A DNA stretch of 64,000 nt from Francisella sp. LA112445 (GCF_012224145.1 NZ_CP041030.1:868001-932000); one strand, 5' to 3'; counted from the stretch's first letter, positions 8,323 through 19,097 are shown. Program-made: numbers and translations. The notes: generated from the letters alone by a model not told the origin.

Positions 8323-8784
8323 TTACCTATTATCAATTTTACCCAAAAATCTATATAAAATATATGATATTAAAGCAGCAATTATATTTATGAAGAATAT
8401 AGCTTCAACAGTGTTGTTATATGTAGAGCCACTAAATAATGTCAGAGAGTCAAATATTGTATAAATGGTAAAGAAAATTAGACAAGCAGCTTTAAATTGA
8501 GGGTTTTTAAATAGTGCTAAAACAGAGAATATAAAGAGGCATAATTGGAAAATTCCTATCTGAAAAACAGCTGGAGTATAAATCCATCCTTGAAATTTAC
8601 TCATGCTGTCTCCATATACTAAGTAAGCATAGCTATTTATCAGAGTCATAAGACTTATGTTGCTAGCAATAAAGTAATTCGCATAGACACTAGCATAGTG
8701 TTTGTTGTAAATAATACTTGAATGCAAAAAAGCTATTATAAATGGTGTTATGAGTAGACAAGTACTTATAATAATGGTTACCAT
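8323..8784 (-). CDS. Small four-helix membrane protein of unknown function
   Basis: A 153-residue protein made almost entirely of four hydrophobic helices (about residues 3-22, 38-57, 70-92 and 96-143 in part). The segment GWIYTPAVFQIGIFQL resembles the conserved part of the DUF6790-type small membrane proteins, but this is a weak impression. It lies 57 bases upstream of the NDH-2-like gene on the same strand. It may share a transcript with it and could be a membrane partner. No clear RBS is visible. Confidence 0.6.
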   Translation of the reverse strand: MVTIIISTCLLITPFIIAFLHSSIIYNKHYASVYANYFIASNISLMTLINSYAYLVYGDSMSKFQGWIYTPAVFQIGIFQLCLFIFSVLALFKNPQFKAACLIFFTIYTIFDSLTLFSGSTYNNTVEAIFFINIIAALISYILYRFLGKIDNR

Positions 8785-8835
8785 AGTGATAGTGATTTTA
8801 TTAGAGTAGCTAGATTTTACAATAAAAGCGTTGGC

Positions 8836-8865
8836 TTGTCATATATTTGATAATAAAGATATAGA
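8836..8865 (+). promoter_or_regulatory. Candidate sigma-70 promoter for tig-clpP-clpX-lon
   Basis: TTGTCA (8836-8841) is separated by 18 bases from TATAGA (8860-8865), about 70 bases before the tig start. An overlapping alternative is TTGGCT at 8831 with TAAAGA at 8854. No clear heat-shock (sigma-32) consensus was found by eye. Confidence 0.45.
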
Positions 8866-8934
8866 CAATCTGATAGATGAAAGTTAAAATTTGCTATTAG
8901 AAAATTGTTAAATAAATAAAAGGAAAACTTAATA

Positions 8935-10251
8935 ATGCAAGTTACTGTAGAGAAGAAAGAAGGGATTCATTGTTCATTACTAATTGAAGTGCCAGCTAAT
9001 GAAATAGATACTGAAGTAAATAAAAGAGTTAACCAAACTGCAAAAACTATCAAAATGGATGGCTTCAGACCAGGTAAAGTACCTGCTGGCATGGTTAAGA
9101 AGAAGTATGGTGAGCAAATCCGTATGGAAGTTATCTCTGATTTAATTCCTCAGAAATATTCAAAAGCTATTCAAGATGAGAAATTAGCTGTTGCTGGTAT
9201 CGAAGTTGATCTTAAAGAGAATCAAGAAGGGCAACCTCTTAAGTTTGTAGCAAATCTTGAGCTTTTCCCAGAGTTTGAAGTTAATGGATTTGAAAAAATC
9301 GAAGTTCAAAAGCCAGTAGTTGAGCTTGGTGATAATGAAGTTAAACAAATGATCGAAAATCTAAGAAAACAGTTAGCAACTTTTAAAGAAGTAGAAAGAG
9401 CTGTTGAGAAAGATGATAAAGTAGTTATCGATTTTGTAGGTAAAAAAGACGGTGAAGTTTTTGAAGGTGGTTCAGCAAATGATCAAGAACTTGTAATTGG
9501 TTCTGGTCAAATGATCCCAGGTTTTGAAGATGGTATCATTGGTATGAATAAAGATGAGCAAAGAACTATTACTGTAACATTCCCTGAAGAGTATCAAAAC
9601 AAAGATCTTGCAGGTAAAGAAACTACTTTTGATATTACAGTTAAGAAGATCCAACAAGCTGAATTACCAGAAGTTGACGAAGAGTTCGTTAAGAAGTTTG
9701 GTGTAAAAGGTGGCGTAGATACTTTTGAAGATGAGATCAAAGAAAATATGCAACGTGAACTTAAGTTTATCTTACAAAGAAAAGTAAAAGAGCAAGTTTT
9801 CAAAGGTCTAAGAGAGATTGCTGAGTTTGAAACTCCAAAATCTTTAATCAAAAGAGAAATCGATGCAGCTAAGCAAAACTTAGTTCAACAAATGGGTGGT
9901 GCGAAAGGCTTTGATGTTAATCAATTACCTGATAATTTATTTGAAGATAATGCTAAACAAAAAGTTGAGACTAGCTTAGTACTTGACAGTGTTATGAAGT
10001 CTCAAAACTTTGAAGCAACAGAAGAAGAAGTTGATAGCTTATTAAATGAAATGGTTCAAGCTTATGAAGAGCCAGAAAAAACTAAAGAACAAATCAAGAA
10101 AAATGAAAAAGAAATCGCTAATCTAAAAGCTTTAGTTATTGAAAACAAACTAACTGACTGGGTTTTAGATCAAGCACAAGTTTCAGAAAAAGAAGAAGAT
10201 TTCTTTGAAGTTATTAAACAAAATATGCAAGCTCAACAAGCTGGATTCTAA
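8935..10251 (+). CDS. tig: Trigger factor, ribosome-bound chaperone
   Basis: Binds the ribosomal exit tunnel and shields nascent chains; the middle domain is an FKBP-type prolyl isomerase. The N-terminal ribosome-binding signature is visible as [17 protein letters not shown] (about residues 43-59). The FKBP domain starts around [18 protein letters not shown] (residue 162 onward), and the C-terminal helical chaperone domain fills residues about 250-438. Length is normal. It heads the conserved tig-clpP-clpX-lon row, with a RBS of AAAGGAAAA before the ATG. Confidence 0.97.
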   Translation: MQVTVEKKEGIHCSLLIEVPANEIDTEVNKRVNQTAKTIKMDGFRPGKVPAGMVKKKYGEQIRMEVISDLIPQKYSKAIQDEKLAVAGIEVDLKENQEGQPLKFVANLELFPEFEVNGFEKIEVQKPVVELGDNEVKQMIENLRKQLATFKEVERAVEKDDKVVIDFVGKKDGEVFEGGSANDQELVIGSGQMIPGFEDGIIGMNKDEQRTITVTFPEEYQNKDLAGKETTFDITVKKIQQAELPEVDEEFVKKFGVKGGVDTFEDEIKENMQRELKFILQRKVKEQVFKGLREIAEFETPKSLIKREIDAAKQNLVQQMGGAKGFDVNQLPDNLFEDNAKQKVETSLVLDSVMKSQNFEATEEEVDSLLNEMVQAYEEPEKTKEQIKKNEKEIANLKALVIENKLTDWVLDQAQVSEKEEDFFEVIKQNMQAQQAGF

Positions 10252-10276
10252 GCTGGCTTATAAAGAGAGGTTATAA

Positions 10277-10882
10277 ATGATAACTAATAATTTAGTTCCT
10301 ACAGTTGTTGAGAAAACTGCTGGTGGTGAAAGAGCTTTTGATATTTACTCAAGACTTTTAAAAGAGCGTATAGTTTTTTTAAATGGTGAAGTAAATGATC
10401 ATTCAGCTAATTTAGTGATCGCACAGCTTTTATTTTTAGAATCTGAAGATCCTGATAAAGATATTTATTTTTATATAAATTCTCCAGGAGGAATGGTTAC
10501 AGCAGGTATGGGTGTCTATGATACTATGCAGTTTATTAAGCCAGATGTTAATACTATTTGTATCGGTTTAGCTGCTAGTATGGGATCATTGCTGTTAGCT
10601 GGTGGAGCAAAGGGTAAAAGATATAGCTTGCCAAGTTCACAGATTATGATTCATCAGCCTTTAGGTGGTTTTAGAGGTCAAGCATCAGATATTGAAATTC
10701 ATGCTAAAAATATCTTACGTATCAAAGAAAGGCTAAATAAGGTATTAGCTCATCATACAGGTCAAGATCTTGAAACTATAGTTAAGGATACTGACAGAGA
10801 CAATTTTATGATGGCAGATGAAGCAAAAGAATATGGTCTGATAGATCATGTTATTGAATCTCGTGATGCAATAATCAAATAA
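10277..10882 (+). CDS. clpP: ATP-dependent Clp protease proteolytic subunit
   Basis: Forms the tetradecameric serine-protease barrel that degrades substrates unfolded by ClpX or ClpA. The catalytic triad is S101 (GLAASMGS), H126 (MIHQPLGG) and D175 (DTDRDNF), each three residues beyond its E. coli position. A short propeptide is likely, as in other ClpPs. It is 25 bases after tig with an AGAGAGG ribosome-binding site and 23 bases before clpX, consistent with one transcript. Confidence 0.97.
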   Translation: MITNNLVPTVVEKTAGGERAFDIYSRLLKERIVFLNGEVNDHSANLVIAQLLFLESEDPDKDIYFYINSPGGMVTAGMGVYDTMQFIKPDVNTICIGLAASMGSLLLAGGAKGKRYSLPSSQIMIHQPLGGFRGQASDIEIHAKNILRIKERLNKVLAHHTGQDLETIVKDTDRDNFMMADEAKEYGLIDHVIESRDAIIK

Positions 10883-10905
10883 ATAAAGGAAGTCTAGTTT
10901 TAAAA

Positions 10906-12162
10906 ATGGCTAAAATTCTATATTGTTCTTTCTGTGGTAAATCACAACAAGAAGTCAAAAGTATTATTTCTGGTAGAGATGGGAATATTTGTAACGAATG
11001 TGTTAGTAAATGTGCAACTAAGATTAAAAGCACTAATGGTGTTGATACTACATTAGACATCACTTTTGATAAGTTGCCAAAACCTATAGAAATAAAAAAT
11101 TATCTTGATGATTATATAATTGGTCAAGATAATGCTAAGAAAGTATTATCTGTAGCTGTTTATAATCATTATAAAAGAATCACATCTGATATCACAGAAG
11201 ATGATGATACAGAACTTAAAAAGAGTAATGTCTTATTAATAGGTCCTACAGGATCAGGAAAAACATTATTTGCTCAAACTCTAGCAAAACAATTAAATGT
11301 TCCTTTTGCTATAGCAGATGCAACAACTCTTACAGAAGCTGGATATGTTGGTGATGATGTTGAAAATATTATCGTACGTTTATTGCAAAATGCTGAATTT
11401 GATGTTGCTAAAGCAGAAAAAGGAATTATATATATTGATGAAATAGATAAGATTGCACGTAAATCAGAAAGTTCATCCATCACTCGTGATGTTTCTGGTG
11501 AAGGTGTTCAACAGGCTTTATTGAAACTTATTGAAGGAACAGTATCTTCTGTGCCTCCAAAGGGTGGTAGAAAGCATCCTAATCAAGATATGATTCAGGT
11601 AGATACTTCAAATATACTATTTATTTGTGGAGGAGCTTTTGCTGGTATAGAAAAGGTTGTTAAACATCGAATGGATAAGGTAAGTATTGGCTTTAATGCG
11701 GATGTTATTCGTCAGAAAGATAATCTTGATACTGAAAAGCTAATGCAAAAAGTTGAAAGTGAAGATTTAACTAGGTTCGGTCTGATTCCTGAGCTTATTG
11801 GTCGTTTACCAATAGTTACAGTTTTAAATGAATTAACAGAAGAAGATTTAGTTAAAATACTAAAAGAACCTAAAAATGCTCTTATCAAACAGTATATTAA
11901 ATTATTTAAGTTTGATGATGTTGAAATAGAGTTTACAGATGAAGCTCTTATAGAGATAGCTAAAAAAGCAATAGCTAAGAAGACAGGCGCAAGGGGTCTT
12001 AGGACTATTCTTGAAAATGTTCTACTTGAGTTGATGTTTCATATACCATCTTCACAAGATGTTGAAAAAATCATCATCAATGAAAAAGTTATATTAGAAC
12101 ATGAAGAGCCTGTGTTAATTAGTAAAAATAAAGAGCAAAAGCAGTTAAAAGATATAGTCTAA
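10906..12162 (+). CDS. clpX: ATP-dependent Clp protease ATP-binding subunit ClpX
   Basis: AAA+ unfoldase that feeds ClpP. The N-terminal zinc-binding domain has C7, C10, C29 and C32. The Walker A motif is GPTGSGKT (113-120) and the Walker B motif is [10 protein letters not shown]. The VSIGFNADV segment matches the IGF loop that docks on ClpP, and sensor 2 is GARGLR near the C terminus. The 418-residue length is usual. The RBS (AAGGAAG) is rather far from the ATG, about 14 bases. Confidence 0.97.
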   Translation: MAKILYCSFCGKSQQEVKSIISGRDGNICNECVSKCATKIKSTNGVDTTLDITFDKLPKPIEIKNYLDDYIIGQDNAKKVLSVAVYNHYKRITSDITEDDDTELKKSNVLLIGPTGSGKTLFAQTLAKQLNVPFAIADATTLTEAGYVGDDVENIIVRLLQNAEFDVAKAEKGIIYIDEIDKIARKSESSSITRDVSGEGVQQALLKLIEGTVSSVPPKGGRKHPNQDMIQVDTSNILFICGGAFAGIEKVVKHRMDKVSIGFNADVIRQKDNLDTEKLMQKVESEDLTRFGLIPELIGRLPIVTVLNELTEEDLVKILKEPKNALIKQYIKLFKFDDVEIEFTDEALIEIAKKAIAKKTGARGLRTILENVLLELMFHIPSSQDVEKIIINEKVILEHEEPVLISKNKEQKQLKDIV

Positions 12163-12189
12163 AACAATTTACAGGAGTATAGTGAGTTT

Positions 12190-14514
12190 ATGTCAGAAAT
12201 CTTAAATGTTGTTCCTGTTATCCCTTTAAGAGATGTGGTTATATATCCATCGATGACTATCCCACTTAATGTTGGGCGTAAAAAGTCGATAGAAGCAGTT
12301 AAACAGGCATCTAATAATTATAATAATTATATTTTATTAGCAACTCAGAAAAATGGCTCTAGTTCAGGCGATGTTGTAGATAATATCTATGATATAGCTA
12401 CATTAGCTAAAATAGTTCAAATTATGAAGCTTCCGGATGGGAGTTTGAAGGTTATTGTTGAGGGTGTTGCAAAAAGGCTAGTGTCTAAATATACACTCGA
12501 GAATGACTGTATCTATGCAAGTTTAGATAACTTACATATCGATGATAACTATAATCCAGATCAGGTTGATAAAGAATTAAAAGCTATCCTACTATCTATA
12601 TCTGATTCTCTTAAGAAGTTTGTTGATATTAGTGGTAAGGTATCTAAAGAAACTTTAGCGACTTTAATAAACACAGAAGAGCCACATAAGTTCATTTATG
12701 AAATTGCTACGATTCTTAATTCAGAGATTGTTAAAAAGCAAAAAATTCTTGAAGCATCAGATATAAAGAAAAAAGCATTATTGTTGCTTTCATGTCTTTA
12801 TGAAGAGTTAGAAATACTTGAACTTGAAGCTAAAATTAAAGATAGAGTAAAGTCACAAGTTGATAAAAACCAACGTGAATACTATCTAAATGAGCAAGTA
12901 AAAGCTATTTATAAAGAGCTTGGAGAGGCTGATGAGGAGTCTGAGGTTTCTGCGCTTAAAAAGAGAATTGAAAATACAAAAATGTCTGAAGAAGCAAAAG
13001 AAAAATGCTTAAAGGAGCTTAAAAAGCTTAAAGCTATGCCTCCATCCTCTTCAGAGTCAGCTGTATCAAGAAACTATATCGAAACTATTCTTTCTTTACC
13101 TTGGGGTAAAAGAGCTAAAGTTAAAAAAGATATTAATTTAGCTGAGAAAGTACTAGAAAAAGATCATTATGGTATTAAGAAAGTAAAAGAAAGAATACTT
13201 GAGCATTTAGCTGTTCAAATTAAAAGAGATAGCAATACTAAAGCGCCTATTTTATGTCTAGTAGGACCTCCAGGTGTTGGTAAGACATCTATAGGTCATT
13301 CTATAGCAAGAGCTACTGGACGTGAATATGTACGTATGGCATTAGGCGGAGTTCGTGATGAGTCTGAAATTAGAGGTCATCGTCGTACTTATATCGGATC
13401 TATGCCGGGACAAATTATCCAAAAGATAATTAAATCAAAAACTGAGAATCCACTATTTTTATTAGACGAAATTGATAAGGTTTCTTCTGATTTTAGAGGA
13501 GATCCTTCAGCAGCATTGTTGGAGGTGTTAGACCCAGAGCAAAATAGTACTTTCAATGATCATTATCTTGAGATAGATTATGATTTATCAAAAGTGATGT
13601 TTGTTGCTACAGCTAACTCATTAGATATAGATCCTGCATTAAGAGATAGGTTAGAGATTATTAATTTATCTGGATATACAGAGCTTGAAAAACAAGCTAT
13701 TGCTAAGCAGTATCTTGTGCCAAAGGCTTTAGATAATAATGGTTTAACTAAACAAGAAATTAACTTCACACCAAAAGCTATTTTAGATGTGGTTAGATAT
13801 TATACTAGAGAAGCAGGGGTGAGAAATTTACAGCAAAAGATAGACGGAATCTGTCGCAAAGCGGTTAAAAATCTCCTTAAAGATCCTGATCATGGTAAGA
13901 TTTCTATAACTCAGAAAAATCTTGAAGAATATTTAGGTGTTCATCAGTTTGATTATGGTGTTAAAAATGCAAAAGCAAAAGTGGGTCAAGTTACAGGACT
14001 TGCTTGGACGTCTGTAGGTGGTGAGCTTCTTACGATTGAAGCTCTAGCTATGCCTGGTAAAGGTAAAGTTAAATATACAGGTAGTCTAGGTGATGTAATG
14101 AAAGAATCTATTGATGCAGCATTTAGTGTGATGCGTTCAATTTCTAAAGATTATAAGCTTGCTGACGATTTTTATGAGAAAAAAGATGTTCACATTCATG
14201 TTCCAGAAGGTGCAACTCCTAAAGACGGACCAAGTGCTGGTATTGCAATGACTACAGCGTTAGTTTCTGTTTATACAGACAAACCTGTACGAAATGATAT
14301 CGCAATGACTGGTGAGGTGACTTTACGAGGAGATGTATTACCAATTGGTGGTTTAAAAGAGAAACTTTTAGCTGCTTTAAGAGGTGGAATTAAAGAGGTT
14401 TTAATACCTAAACAGAATGTTAAGAATTTAGCAGATGTTGATAAAGAAATTACAGAAAAACTCGAAATAACCCCTGTAAATAACATAAAAGAGGTTCTAG
14501 AAAGAGTTTTTTAG
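12190..14514 (+). CDS. lon: ATP-dependent protease Lon
   Basis: Cytosolic AAA+ serine protease that removes misfolded and regulatory proteins. The N-terminal substrate-binding domain (about 1-200) begins with [16 protein letters not shown]. The Walker A is GPPGVGKTS, followed by the DEIDKV Walker B. The protease domain carries S682 in DGPSAGIAM and K725 in GGLKEK, the Ser-Lys dyad expected for LonA. Its 774 residues match the family. It lies 27 bases after clpX and is the last gene of the chaperone-protease row; hupB has its own promoter. Confidence 0.97.
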   Translation: MSEILNVVPVIPLRDVVIYPSMTIPLNVGRKKSIEAVKQASNNYNNYILLATQKNGSSSGDVVDNIYDIATLAKIVQIMKLPDGSLKVIVEGVAKRLVSKYTLENDCIYASLDNLHIDDNYNPDQVDKELKAILLSISDSLKKFVDISGKVSKETLATLINTEEPHKFIYEIATILNSEIVKKQKILEASDIKKKALLLLSCLYEELEILELEAKIKDRVKSQVDKNQREYYLNEQVKAIYKELGEADEESEVSALKKRIENTKMSEEAKEKCLKELKKLKAMPPSSSESAVSRNYIETILSLPWGKRAKVKKDINLAEKVLEKDHYGIKKVKERILEHLAVQIKRDSNTKAPILCLVGPPGVGKTSIGHSIARATGREYVRMALGGVRDESEIRGHRRTYIGSMPGQIIQKIIKSKTENPLFLLDEIDKVSSDFRGDPSAALLEVLDPEQNSTFNDHYLEIDYDLSKVMFVATANSLDIDPALRDRLEIINLSGYTELEKQAIAKQYLVPKALDNNGLTKQEINFTPKAILDVVRYYTREAGVRNLQQKIDGICRKAVKNLLKDPDHGKISITQKNLEEYLGVHQFDYGVKNAKAKVGQVTGLAWTSVGGELLTIEALAMPGKGKVKYTGSLGDVMKESIDAAFSVMRSISKDYKLADDFYEKKDVHIHVPEGATPKDGPSAGIAMTTALVSVYTDKPVRNDIAMTGEVTLRGDVLPIGGLKEKLLAALRGGIKEVLIPKQNVKNLADVDKEITEKLEITPVNNIKEVLERVF

Positions 14515-14523
14515 TGTTTTTTG

Positions 14524-14552
14524 TTGAAACCATATATTTTTAGTGTTATAAA
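14524..14552 (+). promoter_or_regulatory. Extended sigma-70 promoter of hupB
   Basis: TTGAAA (14524-14529), a 17-base spacer and TATAAA (14547-14552), with a TG one base upstream of the -10 hexamer (extended -10). It sits 46 bases before the hupB start. This is the best promoter match in the window. Confidence 0.7.
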
Positions 14553-14597
14553 GTTAATTGGTAATATATCGATTTATAAACAAAAGGAGTTTTAAAG

Positions 14598-14870
14598 ATG
14601 AACAAAAGTGAACTAGTAAGTGCTATAGCTAAAGAAGCTGATGTTACTAAAGAAGTTGCTGGGAGTACTTTAGACGCTACTATTGAAGCGATTACTAAAG
14701 CTCTTAAGAAAGGCGATAGCGTAACACTTGTAGGATTTGGTACTTTCCAAGTTAAAGAAAGAAGCGCTAGAGAAGGTAGAAACCCTAAGACAGGTGAGAC
14801 AATTCAAATCGCTGCTTCTAAAGTACCAAGCTTCAAAGCTGGTAAAGGTCTTAAAGACGCAGTAAAATAA
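14598..14870 (+). CDS. hupB: DNA-binding protein HU
   Basis: A 90-residue nucleoid protein that bends and compacts DNA. It starts [14 protein letters not shown] as in HU-beta, and carries the DNA-binding arm signature [20 protein letters not shown] followed by [12 protein letters not shown]. The RBS AAAGGAG is well placed. It has its own extended -10 promoter and is followed by a clear intrinsic terminator, so it is probably a highly expressed monocistron. Codon choice looks more regular than in the neighbours, as expected for an abundant protein. Confidence 0.97.
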   Translation: MNKSELVSAIAKEADVTKEVAGSTLDATIEAITKALKKGDSVTLVGFGTFQVKERSAREGRNPKTGETIQIAASKVPSFKAGKGLKDAVK

Positions 14871-14901
14871 AAAAACTTTTAAAAAATTAGTTTTTTTAAA
14901 G

Positions 14902-14929
14902 GGCATGCTTAACAGTATGCCTTTTTTTT
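14902..14929 (+). terminator. Rho-independent terminator after hupB
   Basis: A 7-bp stem (GGCATGC with GTATGCC, one G-T pair), a 6-base loop TTAACA and a run of eight T immediately after. It lies 31 bases past the hupB stop codon. Confidence 0.85.
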
Positions 14930-14981
14930 ATCTATAATATTTATAAATTTAATAAGAATTATTTAATTTAAGGTTGAAAAA

Positions 14982-16427
14982 ATGTTGCAGTCTTTTAATG
15001 ATAGACTAAAAGGTCCATTTACTTGGATTGTGGTTATTTCTATAAGTTTTATATTTGTGATTTCAGGCATGACTTTCTTTTTAACTAATATAGGAGGAGG
15101 GAGTCGTGCTTATGTTGCAAAAGTTGGTGATAATGAGATAAGTTCTCAGCAGTTTCAGCAATATGCTCAAAATGCTAAAACTAAAGAACAAAAAGTTCAA
15201 GTTTTATCACAAATGATAAATCAGTATTTAATACTAACAGCAGCACAAAAAAATATCGTAGTATCTAAGTTAGCTTTACAGTCAGCTATTTTTAATAATC
15301 CAATGTTTTTTGATAAAGATGGCAAGTTCTCTAGTGATAAACTAAAGCAAGTTGTAGGATATCTTGGAGGTATGGATAAATTAGAGCAATTAGTATCACA
15401 AAATGTTTTAGCTAGTACAATTCCTCAAACAATAACTCAAACTTCATTTATTACTGATTATGAGAATAAATCATTGTCTAGTATTTATTCTGTAGACAAG
15501 CAAATAAAATATATCAAGATTCAGCCTAGTTCTTTAAAAGCACAAATTAAACTAGCTAATAAAGAATTAGAAAATTATTACAGTCAACATAAATCTGAAT
15601 ATGTTACTCCTGCGAGTAAAAAAATTAGTTACTTTATAATTTCTAAAGATAATTTTATCTCTAAAAATAAAATTAGTGATGAGACATTAAAAAATTATTT
15701 TAATACTCATCAAGACTTATTTACAAAATTTGATGATAAAACAAAACAAACCATTACTAAGATTATCCAAAATAGAAAAGCTTTAGAGCAATTTAACTCT
15801 TATTCTCAAAATATTGATAGTATTAAGTTTGGTAAGTTAGAAACTAAATTAGGTAAAGCAAAAACTACAAATATTAGCAATAATGCTGATTCTTCACTAA
15901 ATGGAGTGAAAAATAGCTTATTCTTTATAAATAACGATAAATACTACAGCTTGCCTATTTCTGATGATAAAGTCTTAGTTTATCAAATAGATAGCTCAAA
16001 GCCAGCTACACAACAAAAGTTTAATGAAGTTAAAAATACTGTAACAAAATCATATGTAGAGCAAAAATCTCAAGAATTAGCAACGCAAAAGTCACAAAAG
16101 CTATTAAGTAACCTTGAGAGCGGCAAAAAAATAGATGAATCATTTGGTAAAGCTACTATATCAAGTGAATCTAAAGCCAAAAACTTTTCTGAAGGATTTG
16201 CTAATGATGTTCTATTTAACAATAATAGTGAATATCATCTTTATCAGGATAGTAATACTAATGATATCTACATTTATAAAGTTACTAAAGTTGAGCCAGT
16301 TAAAACAGATAAGAAAAATACAATTCCTAGTCAAGTAACTAATACTTATAAGCAAGAAGAGTTAAACTTTTATTTGCAAGCTCTTAGAAAAGAAATACCT
16401 GTCAAAGTTAATTATAAAAATATCTAA
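14982..16427 (+). CDS. ppiD: PpiD-like periplasmic chaperone apparently lacking the parvulin domain
   Basis: A membrane-anchored periplasmic folding factor next to hupB, the same place as ppiD in enterobacteria. One transmembrane helix (about residues 14-36) is followed by a SurA_N/PpiD-type chaperone region. The YVTPASKKISYFII segment (about 206) and an LFTKF segment (about 247) correspond to the stretch just before the parvulin domain of E. coli PpiD. The sequence then goes straight to DDKTKQTITKIIQNRKALEQF, which corresponds to the stretch just after it. At 481 residues it is about 140 shorter than E. coli PpiD (623). It is probably a holdase chaperone without prolyl isomerase activity. 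The gene abuts miaA. Confidence 0.8.
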   Translation: MLQSFNDRLKGPFTWIVVISISFIFVISGMTFFLTNIGGGSRAYVAKVGDNEISSQQFQQYAQNAKTKEQKVQVLSQMINQYLILTAAQKNIVVSKLALQSAIFNNPMFFDKDGKFSSDKLKQVVGYLGGMDKLEQLVSQNVLASTIPQTITQTSFITDYENKSLSSIYSVDKQIKYIKIQPSSLKAQIKLANKELENYYSQHKSEYVTPASKKISYFIISKDNFISKNKISDETLKNYFNTHQDLFTKFDDKTKQTITKIIQNRKALEQFNSYSQNIDSIKFGKLETKLGKAKTTNISNNADSSLNGVKNSLFFINNDKYYSLPISDDKVLVYQIDSSKPATQQKFNEVKNTVTKSYVEQKSQELATQKSQKLLSNLESGKKIDESFGKATISSESKAKNFSEGFANDVLFNNNSEYHLYQDSNTNDIYIYKVTKVEPVKTDKKNTIPSQVTNTYKQEELNFYLQALRKEIPVKVNYKNI

Positions 16428-17351
16428 ATGAATAAATCAATTTATGCGATAGCTGGACCAACAGCTTCTGGTAAAACATCTCTTTCAATATCTGTTGCTA
16501 AAAAGATTAATGCTGAAATAATAAGTGTTGATTCTTCGCTTGTCTATAAAGGGATGGATATTGGTACTGCTAAGCCGACATTACAAGAGCAAGCTGGCAT
16601 AAAACATCATCTTATAGATATTATAGAGCCTACGGAGAATTTTTCTGTTGCAGACTTTATATCAAGCGTTAATAAGCTTAAAAAAGAAATATGGTCTAGA
16701 GGCAAAGAAGTTTTGCTGGTTGGTGGGACTATGCTTTATTTTAAAGGTTTAATAGAAGGCTTATCTAGCCTGCCAGAAAGTAGCCCAGAAATAAGACAAA
16801 CCTTAGAGCTAGAGAAAAAAGCAAAAGGGCTACAATATCTTCATCAGCAATTAAAAAAAATGGATCCTGAATCAGCACAGAAAATAAATCAAAATGATCA
16901 ACAAAGAATTTTTCGAGCTTTAGAAGTGATTATGATAAGTGGTCAGAAGTACTCTGAACTTGTCAAAACTTCAAAAGTTGGAGGTTTAGAAGAAGAACTA
17001 AAACTTTGTGCCTTAGTTCCAAATGATAGATCAGTACTTCATAAAAATATTGAGATTAGATTTAGGCAGATGCTAGATAATGGATTTTTAGATGAAGTGC
17101 AAGAGCTAAGAAAAAATACAAAACTAACAAAAGATACTACAGCTATTCGAAGTGTAGGGTATCGTCAGGCTTGGGAGTATTTATATGGTGATATTAGCTA
17201 TGATGAGTTTGTTAAAAAAGGCATAGTAGCAACTCGCCAACTTGCTAAACGTCAACTTACATGGATTCGTAATTGGCAGGGTGAGATTGAGACTATCGAG
17301 ATGGAGAATGATCACAAAGAGTCAGAAGTTTTAAGTTTTTTCATTAGTTAA
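16428..17351 (+). CDS. miaA: tRNA dimethylallyltransferase
   Basis: Adds the dimethylallyl group to A37 of tRNAs that read codons starting with U. The P-loop GPTASGKTS (residues 9-17), the [16 protein letters not shown] motif and the tRNA-binding [15 protein letters not shown] segment near the C terminus are all present. Its 307 residues match the family. The ATG follows the ppiD stop codon directly, so the two are translationally linked. In most gammaproteobacteria hfq follows at once; here a minus-strand porin-like gene intervenes. Confidence 0.96.
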   Translation: MNKSIYAIAGPTASGKTSLSISVAKKINAEIISVDSSLVYKGMDIGTAKPTLQEQAGIKHHLIDIIEPTENFSVADFISSVNKLKKEIWSRGKEVLLVGGTMLYFKGLIEGLSSLPESSPEIRQTLELEKKAKGLQYLHQQLKKMDPESAQKINQNDQQRIFRALEVIMISGQKYSELVKTSKVGGLEEELKLCALVPNDRSVLHKNIEIRFRQMLDNGFLDEVQELRKNTKLTKDTTAIRSVGYRQAWEYLYGDISYDEFVKKGIVATRQLAKRQLTWIRNWQGEIETIEMENDHKESEVLSFFIS

Positions 17352-17367
17352 AACTACTTAAATAAAT

Positions 17368-18879
17368 TTATAAGTATATAGATATATCTAAAGTAATTGT
17401 ATTCATACTACTACCTCCATAAAACTTCTGATAAGCCCATTCTGGCCCAAATAGTACATTATTGTCGAAGTAAGCACGCTGAGCAGAAAAAACTAATTGA
17501 TTTTTTATGCCTGATGCTGATAAACCATCTTGAAAAGGGCTAGCAGGTATAGACATAGGAACAGCCGCCGCATTGTATGTTTGGCCATAGCCAACAGTAA
17601 AATTGGTGTCTCTTTCAGCAAGATTTAAAGAATAGTTTCCACCTATATACCATGCCCCTGTAAAAACATCATTTCCTGTGCCATTAAAGTCAGCGGCTCC
17701 AGTAGTTGTTACCCATCCAACATTAACCTGCAATACTCCTGTACCGATATTGTATGCTACGTTAGTATCAATATTATAAGCCCCTATAGTTTTTCCTGGA
17801 GCAATCATTGGTATGCTAAGATTCTCAGCACCATTTAGGTTATACACGTAGCCTGTGTTAAAACCGACCGATAAATCTTTTGTCCATGAATCACCATAAA
17901 AGAAACCAGCCGAGAAATTTGCTGTTTGATCGTTTGTTCCAAATGCAGCTACACTTATATTTGTTGTGTCGCTTTTATAGTTTAAAGATACATTTGTCGC
18001 TCGACCTACACCAAGATAGTCAGCAACACTTCCAACATAAGTACCACCTCCACCAAAATTAGCAACCGTAAGAGGACTTCTTCCCGCGGTTACAAAAAAT
18101 GGAGAAACTGTGAGATTACCAAATATTGCAAAAGCATTGTTTATGGAAAAATCACCATTCTCATTCGCGCTAACATCATATGATGCTGTAAGATATTCAC
18201 CGGCATTTGCTAAAAAGTATAGTGTAGCTGATGTTAGATATATATTTTGCCCATTTTTTGAGAAAGAGGTCGTTGGATTACTATTGAAGTCTACTCTTTT
18301 TAGATTATCTCCAAACCATGTTTGAGCATCTATACCAATAAATCCACCTAAAAATATTTCATAATCACTGAATTTATCTCTTTGTCCTAGTACTGTTGTA
18401 GCAAATAGTGTGGAAGAAATTTGACCAATTGGAATTTCGTTATTACCAGAGTACGCACCCAAGAATGCTACTTGACCTCTATTTGTAATAGCTGGCATAT
18501 TTCCTACATTAATACCTCCTTTAGTATCAAAAATACCTCCTAAAGGTTCATTTTTTAAGTCTACAATTTGGTTATCTGCATCTACATTTTGCATTATTTC
18601 TATTCTATCTTGTTTTATCAAGTTTTTATCAAGAGGATTTTCAGAAGTTTCAGAGTTATCAGTTACTACAGATGAGTATGTGGAGAATGAAGAATTATTA
18701 TTTTCTTGAAATTCTGAGTATTCCAGTTCTTTGATTTCATTTTGAAGACTTTGTATCTGTTGTTGTAACTGTATTGCCGTATCTTTAACTGATGATTCTT
18801 TCTTAGGTTGGGCTGATAAGCATTCAAAACTAAGTATATACAAAAAATACATAGCAAAACTTCTGAAGATATATGCCAT
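17368..18879 (-). CDS. DUF3573-family outer membrane protein (FupA/FslE-like)
   Basis: The 503-residue product resembles the Francisella DUF3573 family, whose members FupA and FslE are outer-membrane proteins for iron or siderophore-iron uptake. It has an N-terminal signal peptide (cleavage likely after ECLSA) and a Q-rich coiled coil at about 30-60. A family-like core follows (GGINVGNMPAITNRGQVAFL, then GRSPLTVANFGGGG), and the C-terminal half has alternating beta-strand texture ending in an aromatic-rich strand, as in barrels. The ATG at 18879 is chosen over a TTG at 18882 because AAGGAAG lies 6 bases before it. A candidate Fur box lies upstream. It is oriented against miaA and hfq. Which paralogue it is cannot be told. 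Confidence 0.75.
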   Translation of the reverse strand: MAYIFRSFAMYFLYILSFECLSAQPKKESSVKDTAIQLQQQIQSLQNEIKELEYSEFQENNNSSFSTYSSVVTDNSETSENPLDKNLIKQDRIEIMQNVDADNQIVDLKNEPLGGIFDTKGGINVGNMPAITNRGQVAFLGAYSGNNEIPIGQISSTLFATTVLGQRDKFSDYEIFLGGFIGIDAQTWFGDNLKRVDFNSNPTTSFSKNGQNIYLTSATLYFLANAGEYLTASYDVSANENGDFSINNAFAIFGNLTVSPFFVTAGRSPLTVANFGGGGTYVGSVADYLGVGRATNVSLNYKSDTTNISVAAFGTNDQTANFSAGFFYGDSWTKDLSVGFNTGYVYNLNGAENLSIPMIAPGKTIGAYNIDTNVAYNIGTGVLQVNVGWVTTTGAADFNGTGNDVFTGAWYIGGNYSLNLAERDTNFTVGYGQTYNAAAVPMSIPASPFQDGLSASGIKNQLVFSAQRAYFDNNVLFGPEWAYQKFYGGSSMNTITLDISIYL

Positions 18880-18994
18880 CAAAATCTTCCTTAAATGTTC
18901 TAGAATCTTCCTATTTGTTGAGTAATATAAGAAAATATTAAGAGGTCTGATGATAATTCTATATGAAGAATAATTAAATTGGAATGGTAAAGAT

Positions 18995-19013
18995 GAGATT
19001 AATTATCATTATT
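18995..19013 (-). promoter_or_regulatory. Candidate Fur box upstream of the DUF3573 gene
   Basis: This 19-base site matches the GATAATGATWATCATTATC consensus at about 15 positions, with an intact ATGATAAT core on the minus strand. It is 116 bases before the DUF3573 start codon, and a second half-site (ATTATCAT on the minus strand, near 18950) is closer to the gene. Iron control is inferred from this and from the known Fur control of this protein family in Francisella. Confidence 0.5.
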
Positions 19014-19031
19014 ACTTGTGTGGCTAATATA

Positions 19032-19097
19032 ATTTGCTGATAAGTATTTAAAAAAGTGTATCTTTGAATTGCCTAAAATTAATATTTGCTGATAAGT
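19032..19097. repeat. Two 14-bp direct repeats in the hfq upstream region
   Basis: ATTTGCTGATAAGT occurs at 19032-19045 and again, identical, at 19084-19097, a 52-base period. The second copy contains the -35 hexamer of the proposed hfq promoter. The 307-base gap between the DUF3573 gene and hfq (18880-19186) holds these repeats, the Fur-box candidate, the promoter and a hairpin, and no other gene. Confidence 0.6.
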
